From Limanda limanda (Eukaryota; Chordata; Actinopteri; Pleuronectiformes; Pleuronectidae), in contig NW_026870431.1 in the NCBI RefSeq assembly GCF_963576545.1, positions 1 through 64,000 of the forward strand: DNA of 64,000 bases, read 5' to 3'. The translations under genes were made by a program, and so were the position numbers. The stretch's first letter is position 1; the number at the start of each line of letters is the position of its first letter. Positions 1-10,359 of this stretch are shown here, piece by piece. The notes beneath the pieces were generated by a model. The model made no database searches and was not told the origin of the DNA. It was given only the letters and a program-made list of their open reading frames with translations.

Positions 1-39
1 GGAAGAGGTCGACCGACGAAATTCCCCCAAATCTGAGGA
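1..39 (+). repeat. Partial B monomer (3' end only)
   Basis: The window opens inside a type B monomer. The visible part is the B-specific tail with the GGTCGACC palindrome, the C5 run and CTGAGGA. It abuts the first A monomer at 40 with no intervening sequence, so the array continues to the left of the window. Confidence 0.95.
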
Positions 40-82
40 GATATTCTTGAATAACTTTTTTTGTGAAGGTCGGAGAGACTTG
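40..82 (+). repeat. 43-bp box shared by A and B monomers (example)
   Basis: Monomer positions 1-43, from GATATTCTTG to GAGAGACTTG, are identical in the A and B consensus, whereas the next 78 positions are only about 70 % identical. The box contains a T7 tract and the left arm of the outer inverted repeat. It occurs in all 398 complete monomers with few substitutions. The commonest is T7 to GT6, mostly in the last A before a B. A protein-binding or recombination role is possible but not shown. Confidence 0.9.
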
Positions 83-154
83 CAAGTAGGCTCTACCCCC
101 ACTAAATGGGGTAGCGCGCATCGATCGGTACCATCCTTGAGCTTCTCCGACTTT
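66..154 (+). repeat. Outer inverted repeat of an A monomer (example)
   Basis: Monomer positions 27-37 (AAGGTCGGAGA) are complementary to positions 105-115 (TCTCCGACTTT) except for one G-T pair. The arms enclose 67 bases that include the smaller hairpin at 94-113. B monomers keep complementarity in the same columns (AAGGTCG at 27-33 with CGACCTT at 109-115). This could support a cruciform or an RNA stem if transcribed; neither is demonstrated. Confidence 0.65.
94..113 (+). repeat. Inner hairpin of an A monomer (example)
   Basis: TACCCC and GGGGTA form a six-base inverted repeat around an eight-base loop (CACTAAAT) at monomer positions 55-74. It is present in nearly all A monomers. A common variant (GGGGTTGCG) removes the outermost pair. 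Rare single copies break an inner pair, for example near 14929, 31328, 32125 and 61603. Confidence 0.7.
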
Positions 155-159
155 CGTAA

Positions 160-180
160 GGGTTAGGGTTAGGGTTAGGG
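160..180 (+). repeat. Interstitial telomeric repeat with four GGG tracts (example)
   Basis: Each long A monomer has three TTAGGG units preceded by GGG, giving four G tracts joined by TTA. This matches the textbook intramolecular G-quadruplex pattern of the vertebrate-type telomere. About 880 TTAGGG units lie in the window, all on the + strand. Quadruplex formation is predicted from the pattern only. Confidence 0.85.
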
Positions 181-528
181 ATGAAAGCACATAGGAGAAA
201 GAGATATTCTTGAATAACTTTTTTTGTGAAGGTCGGAGAGACTTGCAAGTAGGCTCTACCCCCACTAAATGGGGTAGCGCGCATCGATCGGTACCATCCT
301 TGAGCTTCTCCGACTTTCGGAAGGGTTAGGGTTAGGGTTAGGGATGAAAGCACATAGGAGAAAGAGATATTCTTGAATAACGTTTTTTGTGAAGGTCGGA
401 GAGACTTGCAAGTAGGCTCTACCCCCACTAAATGGGGTAGCGCGCATCGATCGGTACCATCCTTGAGCTTCTCCGACTTTCGGAAGGGTTAGGGTTAGGG
501 TTAGGGATGAAAGCACATAGGAGAAAGA

Positions 529-683
529 GATATTCTTGAATAACTTTTTTTGTGAAGGTCGGAGAGACTTGGAAAGTGGTTGCATCTGGACTAATTTGGG
601 TCCTGCGGATCGATTGGTACCATCCCCGAGCTTGTACGACCTTTGGAAGAGGTCGACCGACGAAATTCCCCCAAATCTGAGGA
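529..683 (+). repeat. Type B monomer (155 bp), first complete example
   Basis: B shares monomer positions 1-43 with A exactly and aligns without gaps to A over 44-121 (55 of 78 positions identical by my count). Its 34-bp tail is unrelated to A: it has no TTAGGG and instead carries GGTCGACC, CGACGAAATT and a C5 run. This copy has CCTTTGGAAG where most B monomers have CCTTCGGAAG. There are 88 complete B monomers in the window, separated by 1 to 7 A monomers. Confidence 0.97.
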
Positions 684-3600
684 GATATTCTTGAATAACT
701 TTTTTTGTGAAGGTCGGAGAGACTTGCAAGTAGGCTCTACCCCCACTAAATGGGGTAGCGCGCATCGATCAGTACCATCCTTGAGCTTCTCCGACTTTCG
801 GAAGGGTTAGGGTTAGGGTTAGGGATGAAAGCACATAGGAGAAAGAGATATTCTTGAATAACTTTTTTTGTGAAGGTCGGAGAGACTTGCAAGTAGGCTC
901 TACCCCCACTAAATGGGGTAGCGCGCATCGATCGTTACCATCCTTGAGCTTCTCCGACTTTCGGAAGGGTTAGGGTTAGGGTTAGGGATGAAAGCACATA
1001 GGAGAAAGAGATATTCTTGAATAACTTTTTTTGTGAAGGTCGGAGAGACTTGCAAGTAGGCTCTACCCCCACTAAATGGGGTAGCGCGCATCGATCGGTA
1101 CCATCCTTGAGCTTCTCCGACTTTCGGAAGGGTTAGGGTTAGGGTTAGGGATGAAAGCACATAGGAGAAAGAGATATTCTTGAATAACTTTTTTTGTGAA
1201 GGTCGGAGAGACTTGGAAAGTGGTTGCATCTGGACTAATTTGGGTCCTGCGGATCGATTGGTACCATCCCCGAGCTTGTACGACCTTCGGAAGAGGTCGA
1301 CCGACGAAATTCCCCCAAATCTGAGGAGATATTCTTGAATAACTTTTTTTGTGAAGGTCGGAGAGACTTGCAAGTAGGCTCTACCCCCACTAAATGGGGT
1401 AGCGCGCATCGATCAGTACCATCCTTGAGCTTCTCCGACTTTCGGAAGGGTTAGGGTTAGGGTTAGGGATGAAAGCACATAGGAGAAAGAGATATTCTTG
1501 AATAACGTTTTTTGTGAAGGTCGGAGAGACTTGCAAGTAGGCTCTACCCCCACTAAATGGGGTAGCGCGCATCGATCGGTACCATCCTTGAGCTTCTCCG
1601 ACTTTCGGAAGGGTTAGGGTTAGGGTTAGGGATGAAAGCACATAGGAGAAAGAGATATTCTTGAATAACTTTTTTTGTGAAGGTCGGAGAGACTTGGAAA
1701 GTGGTTGCATCTGGACTAATTTGGGTCCTGCGGATCGATTGGTACCATCCCCGAGCTTGTACGACCTTCGGAAGAGGTCGACCGACGAAATTCCCCCAAA
1801 TCTGAGGGGATTTTCTTGAATAACTTTTTTTGTGAAGGTCGGAGAGACTTGCAAGTAGGCTCTACCCCCACTAAATGGGGTAGCGCGCATCGATCGGTAC
1901 CATCCTTGAGCTTCTCCGACTTTCGGAAGGGTTAGGGTTAGGGTTAGGGATGAAAGCACATAGGAGAAAGAGATATTCTTGAATAACTTTTTTTGTGAAG
2001 GTCGGAGAGACTTGCAAGTAGGCTCTACCCCCACTAAATGGGGTAGCGCGCATCGATCGTTACCATCCTTGAGCTTCTCCGACTTTCGGAAGGGTTAGGG
2101 TTAGGGTTAGGGATGAAAGCACATAGGAGAAAGAGATATTCTTGAATAACTTTTTTTGTGAAGGTCGGAGAGACTTGCAAGTAGGCTCTACCCCCACTAA
2201 ATGGGGTAGCGCGCATCGATCGGTACCATCCTTGAGCTTCTCCGACTTTCGGAAGGGTTAGGGTTAGGGTTAGGGATGAAAGCACATAGGAGAAAGAGAT
2301 ATTCTTGAATAACTTTTTTTGTGAAGGTCGGAGAGACTTGCAAGTAGGCTCTACCCCCACTAAATGGGGTTGCGCGCATCGATCGGTACCATCCTTGAGC
2401 TTCTCCGACTTTCGGAAGGGTTAGGGTTAGGGTTAGGGATGAAAGCACATAGGAGAAAGAGATATTCTTGAATAACTTTTTTTGTGAAGGTCGGAGAGAC
2501 TTGGAAAGTGGTTGCATCTGGACTAATTTGGGTCCTGCGGATCGATTGGTACCATCCCCGAGCTTGTACGACCTTCGGAAGAGGTCGACCGACGAAATTC
2601 CCCCAAATCTGAGGAGATATTCTTGAATAACTTTTTTTGTGAAGGTCGGAGAGACTTGCAAGTAGGCTCTACCCCCACTAAATGGGGTAGCACGCATCGA
2701 TCGGTACCATCCTTGAGCTTCTCCGACTTTCGGAAGGGTTAGGGTTAGGGTTAGGGATGAAAGCACATAGGAGAAAGAGATATTCTTGAATAACTTTTTT
2801 TGTGAAGGTCGGAGAGACTTGCAAGTAGGCTCTACCCCCACTAAATGGGGTAGCGCGCATCGATCGGTACCATCCTTGAGCTTCTCCGACTTTCGGAAGG
2901 GTTAGGGTTAGGGTTAGGGATGAAAGCACATAGGAGAAAGAGATATTCTTGAATAACTTTTTTTGTGAAGGTCGGAGAGACTTGCAAGTAGGCTCTACCC
3001 CCACTAAATGGGGTAGCGCGCATCGATCGGTACCATCCTTGAGCTTCTCCGACTTTCGGAAGGGTTAGGGTTAGGGTTAGGGATGAAAGCACATAGGAGA
3101 AAGAGATATTCTTGAATAACTTTTTTTGTGAAGGTCGGAGAGACTTGGAAAGTGGTTGCATCTGGACTAATTTGGGTCCTGCGGATCGATTGGTACCATC
3201 CCCGAGCTTGTACGACCTTCGGAAGAGGTCGACCGACGAAATTCCCCCAAATCTGAGGAGATATTCTTGAATAACTTTTTTTGTGAAGGTCGGAGAGACT
3301 TGCAAGTAGGCTCTACCCCCACTAAATGGGGTAGCGCGCATCGATCAGTACCATCCTTGAGCTTCTCCGACTTTCGGAAGGGTTAGGGTTAGGGTTAGGG
3401 ATGAAAGCACATAGGAGAAAGAGATATTCTTGAATAACTTTTTTTGTGAAGGTCGGAGAGACTTGCAAGTAGGCTCTACCCCCACTAAATGGGGTAGCGC
3501 GCATCGATCGGTACCATCCTTGAGCTTCTCCGACTTTCGGAAGGGTTAGGGTTAGGGTTAGGGATGAAAGCACATAGGAGAAAGAGATATTCTTGAATAA

Positions 3601-5315
3601 CTTTTTTTGTGAAGGTCGGAGAGACTTGCAAGTAGGCTCTACCCCCACTAAATGGGGTAGCGCGCATCGATCGGTACCATCCTTGAGCTTCTCCGACTTT
3701 TGGAAGGGTTAGGGTTAGGGTTAGGGATGAAAGCACATAGGAGAAAGAGATATTCTTGAATAACTTTTTTTGTGAAGGTCGGAGAGACTTGGAAAGTGGT
3801 TGCATCTGGACTAATTTGGGTCCTGCGGATCGATTGGTACCATCCCCGAGCTTGTACGACCTTCGGAAGAGGTCGACCGACGAAATTCCCCCAAATCTGA
3901 GGAGATATTCTTGAATAACTTTTTTTGTGAAGGTCGGAGAGACTTGCAAGTAGGCTGTACCCCCACTAAATGGGGTAGCGCACATCGATCGGTACCATCC
4001 TTGAGCTTCTCCGACTTTCGGAAGGGTTAGGGTTAGGGTTAGGGATGAAAGCACATAGGAGAAAGAGATATTCTTGAATAACGTTTTTTGTGAAGGTCGG
4101 AGAGACTTGCAAGTAGGCTCTACCCCCACTAAATGGGGTAGCGCGCATCGATCGGTACCATCCTTGAGCTTCTCCGACTTTCGGAAGGGTTAGGGTTAGG
4201 GTTAGGGATGAAAGCACATAGGAGAAAGAGATATTCTTGAATAACTTTTTTTGTGAAGGTCGGAGAGACTTGCAAGTAGGCTCTACCCCCACTAAATGGG
4301 GTAGCGCGCATCGATCGGTACCATCCTTGAGCTTCTCCGACTTTCGGAAGGGTTAGGGTTAGGGTTAGGGATGAAAGCACATAGGAGAAAGAGATATTCT
4401 TGAATAACTTTTTTTGTGAAGGTCGGAGAGACTTGCAAGTAGGCTCTACCCCCACTAAATGGGGTAGCGCGCATCGATCGGTACCATCCTTGAGCTTCTC
4501 CGACTTTCGGAAGGGTTAGGGTTAGGGTTAGGGATGAAAGCACATAGGAGAAAGAGATATTCTTGAATAACTTTTTTTGTGAAGGTCGGAGAGACTTGGA
4601 AAGTGGTTGCATCTGGACTAATTTGGGTCCTGCGGATCGATTGGTACCATCCCCGAGCTTGTACGACCTTCGGAAGAGGTCGACCGACGAAATTCCCCCA
4701 AATCTGAGGAGATATTCTTGAATAACTTTTTTTGTGAAGGTCGGAAAGACTTGCAAGTAGGCTCTACCCCCACTAAATGGGGTAGCGCGCATCGATCGGT
4801 ACCATCCTTGAGCTTCTCCGACTTTCGGAAGGGTTAGGGTTAGGGTTAGGGATGAAAGCACATAGGAGAAAGAGATATTCTTGAATAACTTTTTTTGTGA
4901 AGGTCGGAGAGACTTGCAAGTAGGCTCTACCCCCACTAAATGGGGTAGCGCGCATCGATCGGTACCATCCTTGAGCTTCTCCGACTTTCGGAAGGGTTAG
5001 GGTTAGGGTTAGGGATGAAAGCACATAGGAGAAAGAGATATTCTTGAATAACTTTTTTTGTGAAGGTCGGAGAGACTTGCAAGTAGGCTCTACCCCCACT
5101 AAATGGGGTAGCGCGCATCGATCGGTACCATCCTTGAGCTTCTCCGACTTTCGGAAGGGTTAGGGTTAGGGTTAGGGATGAAAGCACATAGGAGAAAGAG
5201 ATATTCTTGAATAACTTTTTTTGTGAAGGTCGGAGAGACTTGGAAAGTGGTTGCATCTGGACTAATTTGGGTCCTGCGGATCGATTGGTACCATCCCCGA
5301 GCTTGTACGACCTTC

Positions 5316-8300
5316 GGAAGAGGTCGACCGACGAAATTCCCCCAAATCTGAGGAGATATTCTTGAATAACTTTTTTTGTGAAGGTCGGAGAGACTTGCAA
5401 GTAGGCTCTACCCCCACTAAATGGGGTAGCGCGCATCGATCGGTACCATCCTTGAGCTTCTCCGACTTTCGTAAGGGTTAGGGTTAGGGTTAGGGATGAA
5501 AGCACATAGGAGAAAGAGATATTCTTGAATAACTTTTTTTGTGAAGGTCGGAGAGACTTGCAAGTAGGCTCTACCCCCACTAAATGGGGTAGCGCGCATC
5601 GATCGGTACCATCCTTGAGCTTCTCCGACTTTCGGAAGGGTTAGGGTTAGGGTTAGGGATGAAAGCACATAGGAGAAAGAGATATTCTTGAATAACGTTT
5701 TTTGTGAAGGTCGGAGAGACTTGCAAGTAGGCTCTACCCCCACTAAATGGGGTAGCGCACATCGATCGGTACCATCCTTGAGCTTCTCCGACTTTCGGAA
5801 GGGTTAGGGTTAGGGTTAGGGATGAAAGCACATAGGAGAAAGAGATATTCTTGAATAACTTTTTTTGTGAAGGTCGGAGAGACTTGGAAAGTGGTTGCAT
5901 CTGGACTAATTTGGGTCCTGCGGATCGATTGGTACCATCCCCGAGCTTGTACGACCTTTGGAAGAGGTCGACCGACGAAATTCCCCCAAATCTGAGGAGA
6001 TATTCTTGAATAACTTTTTTTGTGAAGGTCGGAGAGACTTGCAAGTAGGCTCTACCCCCACTAAATGGGGTAGCGCGCATCGATCAGTACCATCCTTGAG
6101 CTTCTCCGACTTTCGGAAGGGTTAGGGTTAGGGTTAGGGATGAAAGCACATAGGAGAAAGAGATATTCTTGAATAACTTTTTTTGTGAAGGTCGGAGAGA
6201 CTTGCAAGTAGGCTCTACCCCCACTAAATGGGGTAGCGCGCATCGATCGTTACCATCCTTGAGCTTCTCCGACTTTCGGAAGGGTTAGGGTTAGGGTTAG
6301 GGATGAAAGCACATAGGAGAAAGAGATATTCTTGAATAACTTTTTTTGTGAAGGTCGGAGAGACTTGCAAGTAGGCTCTACCCCCACTAAATGGGGTAGC
6401 GCGCATCGATCGGTACCATCCTTGAGCTTCTCCGACTTTCGGAAGGGTTAGGGTTAGGGTTAGGGATGAAAGCACATAGGAGAAAGAGATATTCTTGAAT
6501 AACTTTTTTTGTGAAGGTCGGAGAGACTTGGAAAGTGGTTGCATCTGGACTAATTTGGGTCCTGCGGATCGATTGGTACCATCCCCGAGCTTGTACGACC
6601 TTCGGAAGAGGTCGACCGACGAAATTCCCCCAAATCTGAGGAGATATTCTTGAATAACTTTTTTTGTGAAGGTCGGAGAGACTTGCAAGTAGGCTCTACC
6701 CCCACTAAATGGGGTAGCGCGCATCGATCAGTACCATCCTTGAGCTTCTCCGACTTTCGGAAGGGTTAGGGTTAGGGTTAGGGATGAAAGCACATAGGAG
6801 AAAGAGATATTCTTGAATAACGTTTTTTGTGAAGGTCGGAGAGACTTGCAAGTAGGCTCTACCCCCACTAAATGGGGTAGCGCGCATCGATCGGTACCAT
6901 CCTTGAGCTTCTCCGACTTTCGGAAGGGTTAGGGTTAGGGTTAGGGATGAAAGCACATAGGAGAAAGAGATATTCTTGAATAACTTTTTTTGTGAAGGTC
7001 GGAGAGACTTGGAAAGTGGTTGCATCTGGACTAATTTGGGTCCTGCGGATCGATTGGTACCATCCCCGAGCTTGTACGACCTTCGGAAGAGGTCGACCGA
7101 CGAAATTCCCCCAAATCTGAGGGGATTTTCTTGAATAACTTTTTTTGTGAAGGTCGGAGAGACTTGCAAGTAGGCTCTACCCCCACTAAATGGGGTAGCG
7201 CGCATCGATCGGTACCATCCTTGAGCTTCTCCGACTTTCGGAAGGGTTAGGGTTAGGGTTAGGGATGAAAGCACATAGGAGAAAGAGATATTCTTGAATA
7301 ACTTTTTTTGTGAAGGTCGGAGAGACTTGCAAGTAGGCTCTACCCCCACTAAATGGGGTAGCGCGCATCGATCGTTACCATCCTTGAGCTTCTCCGACTT
7401 TCGGAAGGGTTAGGGTTAGGGTTAGGGATGAAAGCACATAGGAGAAAGAGATATTCTTGAATAACTTTTTTTGTGAAGGTCGGAGAGACTTGCAAGTAGG
7501 CTCTACCCCCACTAAATGGGGTAGCGCGCATCGATCGGTACCATCCTTGAGCTTCTCCGACTTTCGGAAGGGTTAGGGTTAGGGTTAGGGATGAAAGCAC
7601 ATAGGAGAAAGAGATATTCTTGAATAACTTTTTTTGTGAAGGTCGGAGAGACTTGCAAGTAGGCTCTACCCCCACTAAATGGGGTTGCGCGCATCGATCG
7701 GTACCATCCTTGAGCTTCTCCGACTTTCGGAAGGGTTAGGGTTAGGGTTAGGGATGAAAGCACATAGGAGAAAGAGATATTCTTGAATAACTTTTTTTGT
7801 GAAGGTCGGAGAGACTTGGAAAGTGGTTGCATCTGGACTAATTTGGGTCCTGCGGATCGATTGGTACCATCCCCGAGCTTGTACGACCTTCGGAAGAGGT
7901 CGACCGACGAAATTCCCCCAAATCTGAGGAGATATTCTTGAATAACTTTTTTTGTGAAGGTCGGAGAGACTTGCAAGTAGGCTCTACCCCCACTAAATGG
8001 GGTAGCGCGCATCGATCGGTACCATCCTTGAGCTTCTCCGACTTTCGGAAGGGTTAGGGTTAGGGTTAGGGATGAAAGCACATAGGAGAAAGAGATATTC
8101 TTGAATAACTTTTTTTGTGAAGGTCGGAGAGACTTGCAAGTAGGCTCTACCCCCACTAAATGGGGTAGCGCGCATCGATCGGTACCATCCTTGAGCTTCT
8201 CCGACTTTCGGAAGGGTTAGGGTTAGGGTTAGGGATGAAAGCACATAGGAGAAAGAGATATTCTTGAATAACTTTTTTTGTGAAGGTCGGAGAGACTTGC

Positions 8301-9707
8301 AAGTAGGCTCTACCCCCACTAAATGGGGTAGCGCGCATCGATCGGTACCATCCTTGAGCTTCTCCGACTTTCGGAAGGGTTAGGGTTAGGGTTAGGGATG
8401 AAAGCACATAGGAGAAAGAGAAATTCTTGAATAACTTTTTTTGTGAAGGTCGGAGAGACTTGGAAAGTGGTTGCATCTGGACTAATTTGGGTCCTGCGGA
8501 TCGATTGGTACCATCCCCGAGCTTGTACGACCTTCGGAAGAGGTCGACCGACGAAATTCCCCCAAATCTGAGGAGATATTCTTGAATAACTTTTTTTGTG
8601 AAGGTCGGAGAGACTTGCAAGTAGGCTCTACCCCCACTAAATGGGGTAGCGCGCATCGATCAGTACCATCCTTGAGCTTCTCCGACTTTCGGAAGGGTTA
8701 GGGTTAGGGTTAGGGATGAAAGCACATAGGAGAAAGAGATATTCTTGAATAACTTTTTTTGTGAAGGTCGGAGAGACTTGCAAGTAGGCTCTACCCCCAC
8801 TAAATGGGGTAGCGCGCATCGATCGGTACCATCCTTGAGCTTCTCCGACTTTCGGAAGGGTTAGGGTTAGGGTTAGGGATGAAAGCACATAGGAGAAAGA
8901 GATATTCTTGAATAACTTTTTTTGTGAAGGTCGGAGAGACTTGCAAGTAGGCTCTACCCCCACTAAATGGGGTAGCGCGCATCGATCGGTACCATCCTTG
9001 AGCTTCTCCGACTTTTGGAAGGGTTAGGGTTAGGGTTAGGGATGAAAGCACATAGGAGAAAGAGATATTCTTGAATAACTTTTTTTGTGAAGGTCGGAGA
9101 GACTTGGAAAGTGGTTGCATCTGGACTAATTTGGGTCCTGCGGATCGATTGGTACCATCCCCGAGCTTGTACGACCTTCGGAAGAGGTCGACCGACGAAA
9201 TTCCCCCAAATCTGAGGAGATATTCTTGAATAACTTTTTTTGTGAAGGTCGGAGAGACTTGCAAGTAGGCTGTACCCCCACTAAATGGGGTAGCGCACAT
9301 CGATCGGTACCATCCTTGAGCTTCTCCGACTTTCGGAAGGGTTAGGGTTAGGGTTAGGGATGAAAGCACATAGGAGAAAGAGATATTCTTGAATAACGTT
9401 TTTTGTGAAGGTCGGAGAGACTTGCAAGTAGGCTCTACCCCCACTAAATGGGGTAGCGCGCATCGATCGGTACCATCCTTGAGCTTCTCCGACTTTCGGA
9501 AGGGTTAGGGTTAGGGTTAGGGATGAAAGCACATAGGAGAAAGAGATATTCTTGAATAACTTTTTTTGTGAAGGTCGGAGAGACTTGCAAGTAGGCTCTA
9601 CCCCCACTAAATGGGGTAGCACGCATCGATCGGTACCATCCTTGAGCTTCTCCGACTTTCGGAAGGGTTAGGGTTAGGGTTAGGGATGAAAGCACATAGG
9701 AGAAAGA
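5316..9707 (+). repeat. 5315-bp super-repeat, copy 2 (incomplete)
   Basis: This segment repeats copy 1 with A runs 3-3-2-4-3-3 and then departs inside the next run. I noticed only a few substitutions against copy 1: 444/5759, 2692/8007, 3107/8422 and 4306/9621. Where copy 1 has four A monomers before its next B at 4556, copy 2 continues into a run of seven. The exact breakpoint cannot be fixed because neighbouring A monomers are nearly identical. Confidence 0.9.
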
Positions 9708-10359
9708 GATATTCTTGAATAACTTTTTTTGTGAAGGTCGGAGAGACTTGCAAGTAGGCTCTACCCCCACTAAATGGGGTAGCGCGCATCGATCGGTACC
9801 ATCCTTGAGCTTCTCCGACTTTCGGAAGGGTTAGGGTTAGGGTTAGGGATGAAAGCACATAGGAGAAAGAGATATTCTTGAATAACTTTTTTTGTGAAGG
9901 TCGGAGAGACTTGCAAGTAGGCTCTACCCCCACTAAATGGGGTAGCGCGCATCGATCGTTACCATCCTTGAGCTTCTCCGACTTTCGGAAGGGTTAGGGT
10001 TAGGGTTAGGGATGAAAGCACATAGGAGAAAGAGATATTCTTGAATAACTTTTTTTGTGAAGGTCGGAGAGACTTGCAAGTAGGCTCTACCCCCACTAAA
10101 TGGGGTAGCGCGCATCGATCGGTACCATCCTTGAGCTTCTCCGACTTTCGGAAGGGTTAGGGTTAGGGTTAGGGATGAAAGCACATAGGAGAAAGAGATA
10201 TTCTTGAATAACGTTTTTTGTGAAGGTCGGAGAGACTTGCAAGTAGGCTCTACCCCCACTAAATGGGGTAGCGCGCATCGATCGGTACCATCCTTGAGCT
10301 TCTCCGACTTTCGGAAGGGTTAGGGTTAGGGTTAGGGATGAAAGCACATAGGAGAAAGA
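9219..10359 (+). repeat. Run of seven consecutive A monomers
   Basis: Seven 163-bp A monomers lie between the B at 9064 and the B at 10360; runs are usually two to five. It sits where the second 5315-bp copy ends and the hexamer-dominated region begins. It is therefore probably a junction of an unequal exchange. Confidence 0.9.

Larger units (their letters stand above)
40..202 (+). repeat. Type A monomer, long form (163 bp), first complete example
   Basis: This is the first of about 267 long A monomers. Positions 1-43 of the monomer are shared with B. Positions 55-74 form a short inverted repeat. Positions 75-93 hold overlapping six-base palindromes (GCGCGC, ATCGAT, CGATCG, GGTACC). Four GGG tracts joined by TTA follow, and then a spacer containing ATGAAAGCACATAGGAG. 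This copy has TTCGTAAGG instead of the usual TTCGGAAGG just before the telomeric repeat, an allele seen again at the equivalent place near 5471. Consensus GC is 77 of 163 bases. Confidence 0.97.
1..5315 (+). repeat. 5315-bp super-repeat, copy 1 (33 monomers)
   Basis: Between 40 and 5354 there are 25 long A and 8 B monomers, with A runs of 3-3-2-4-3-3-4-3 between successive B monomers. The same run order and the same private variants recur 5315 bp downstream. Examples are TTCGTAAGG near 156 and 5471, GGGATTTTC near 1807 and 7122, and GGCTGTACC near 3955 and 9270. No short A monomers occur here. Confidence 0.92.

Noticed and set aside
40..202. 5S rRNA or other small RNA gene repeats
   Set aside because: Unit length is suggestive, but I recognise no 5S internal control region or rRNA-like core in either monomer.
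529..683. tRNA-derived SINE or Pol III promoter in B
   Set aside because: GGTCGACCGAC only loosely resembles a B box, there is no matching A box, and there is no poly-A tail or target-site duplication. The T7 tract alone is not enough.
1..9707. Assembly artefact as the default explanation for the 5315-bp duplication
   Set aside because: A few real substitutions separate the copies and the second ends at a different A run, so simple duplicate joining is unlikely. Raw reads would still be needed to exclude it.
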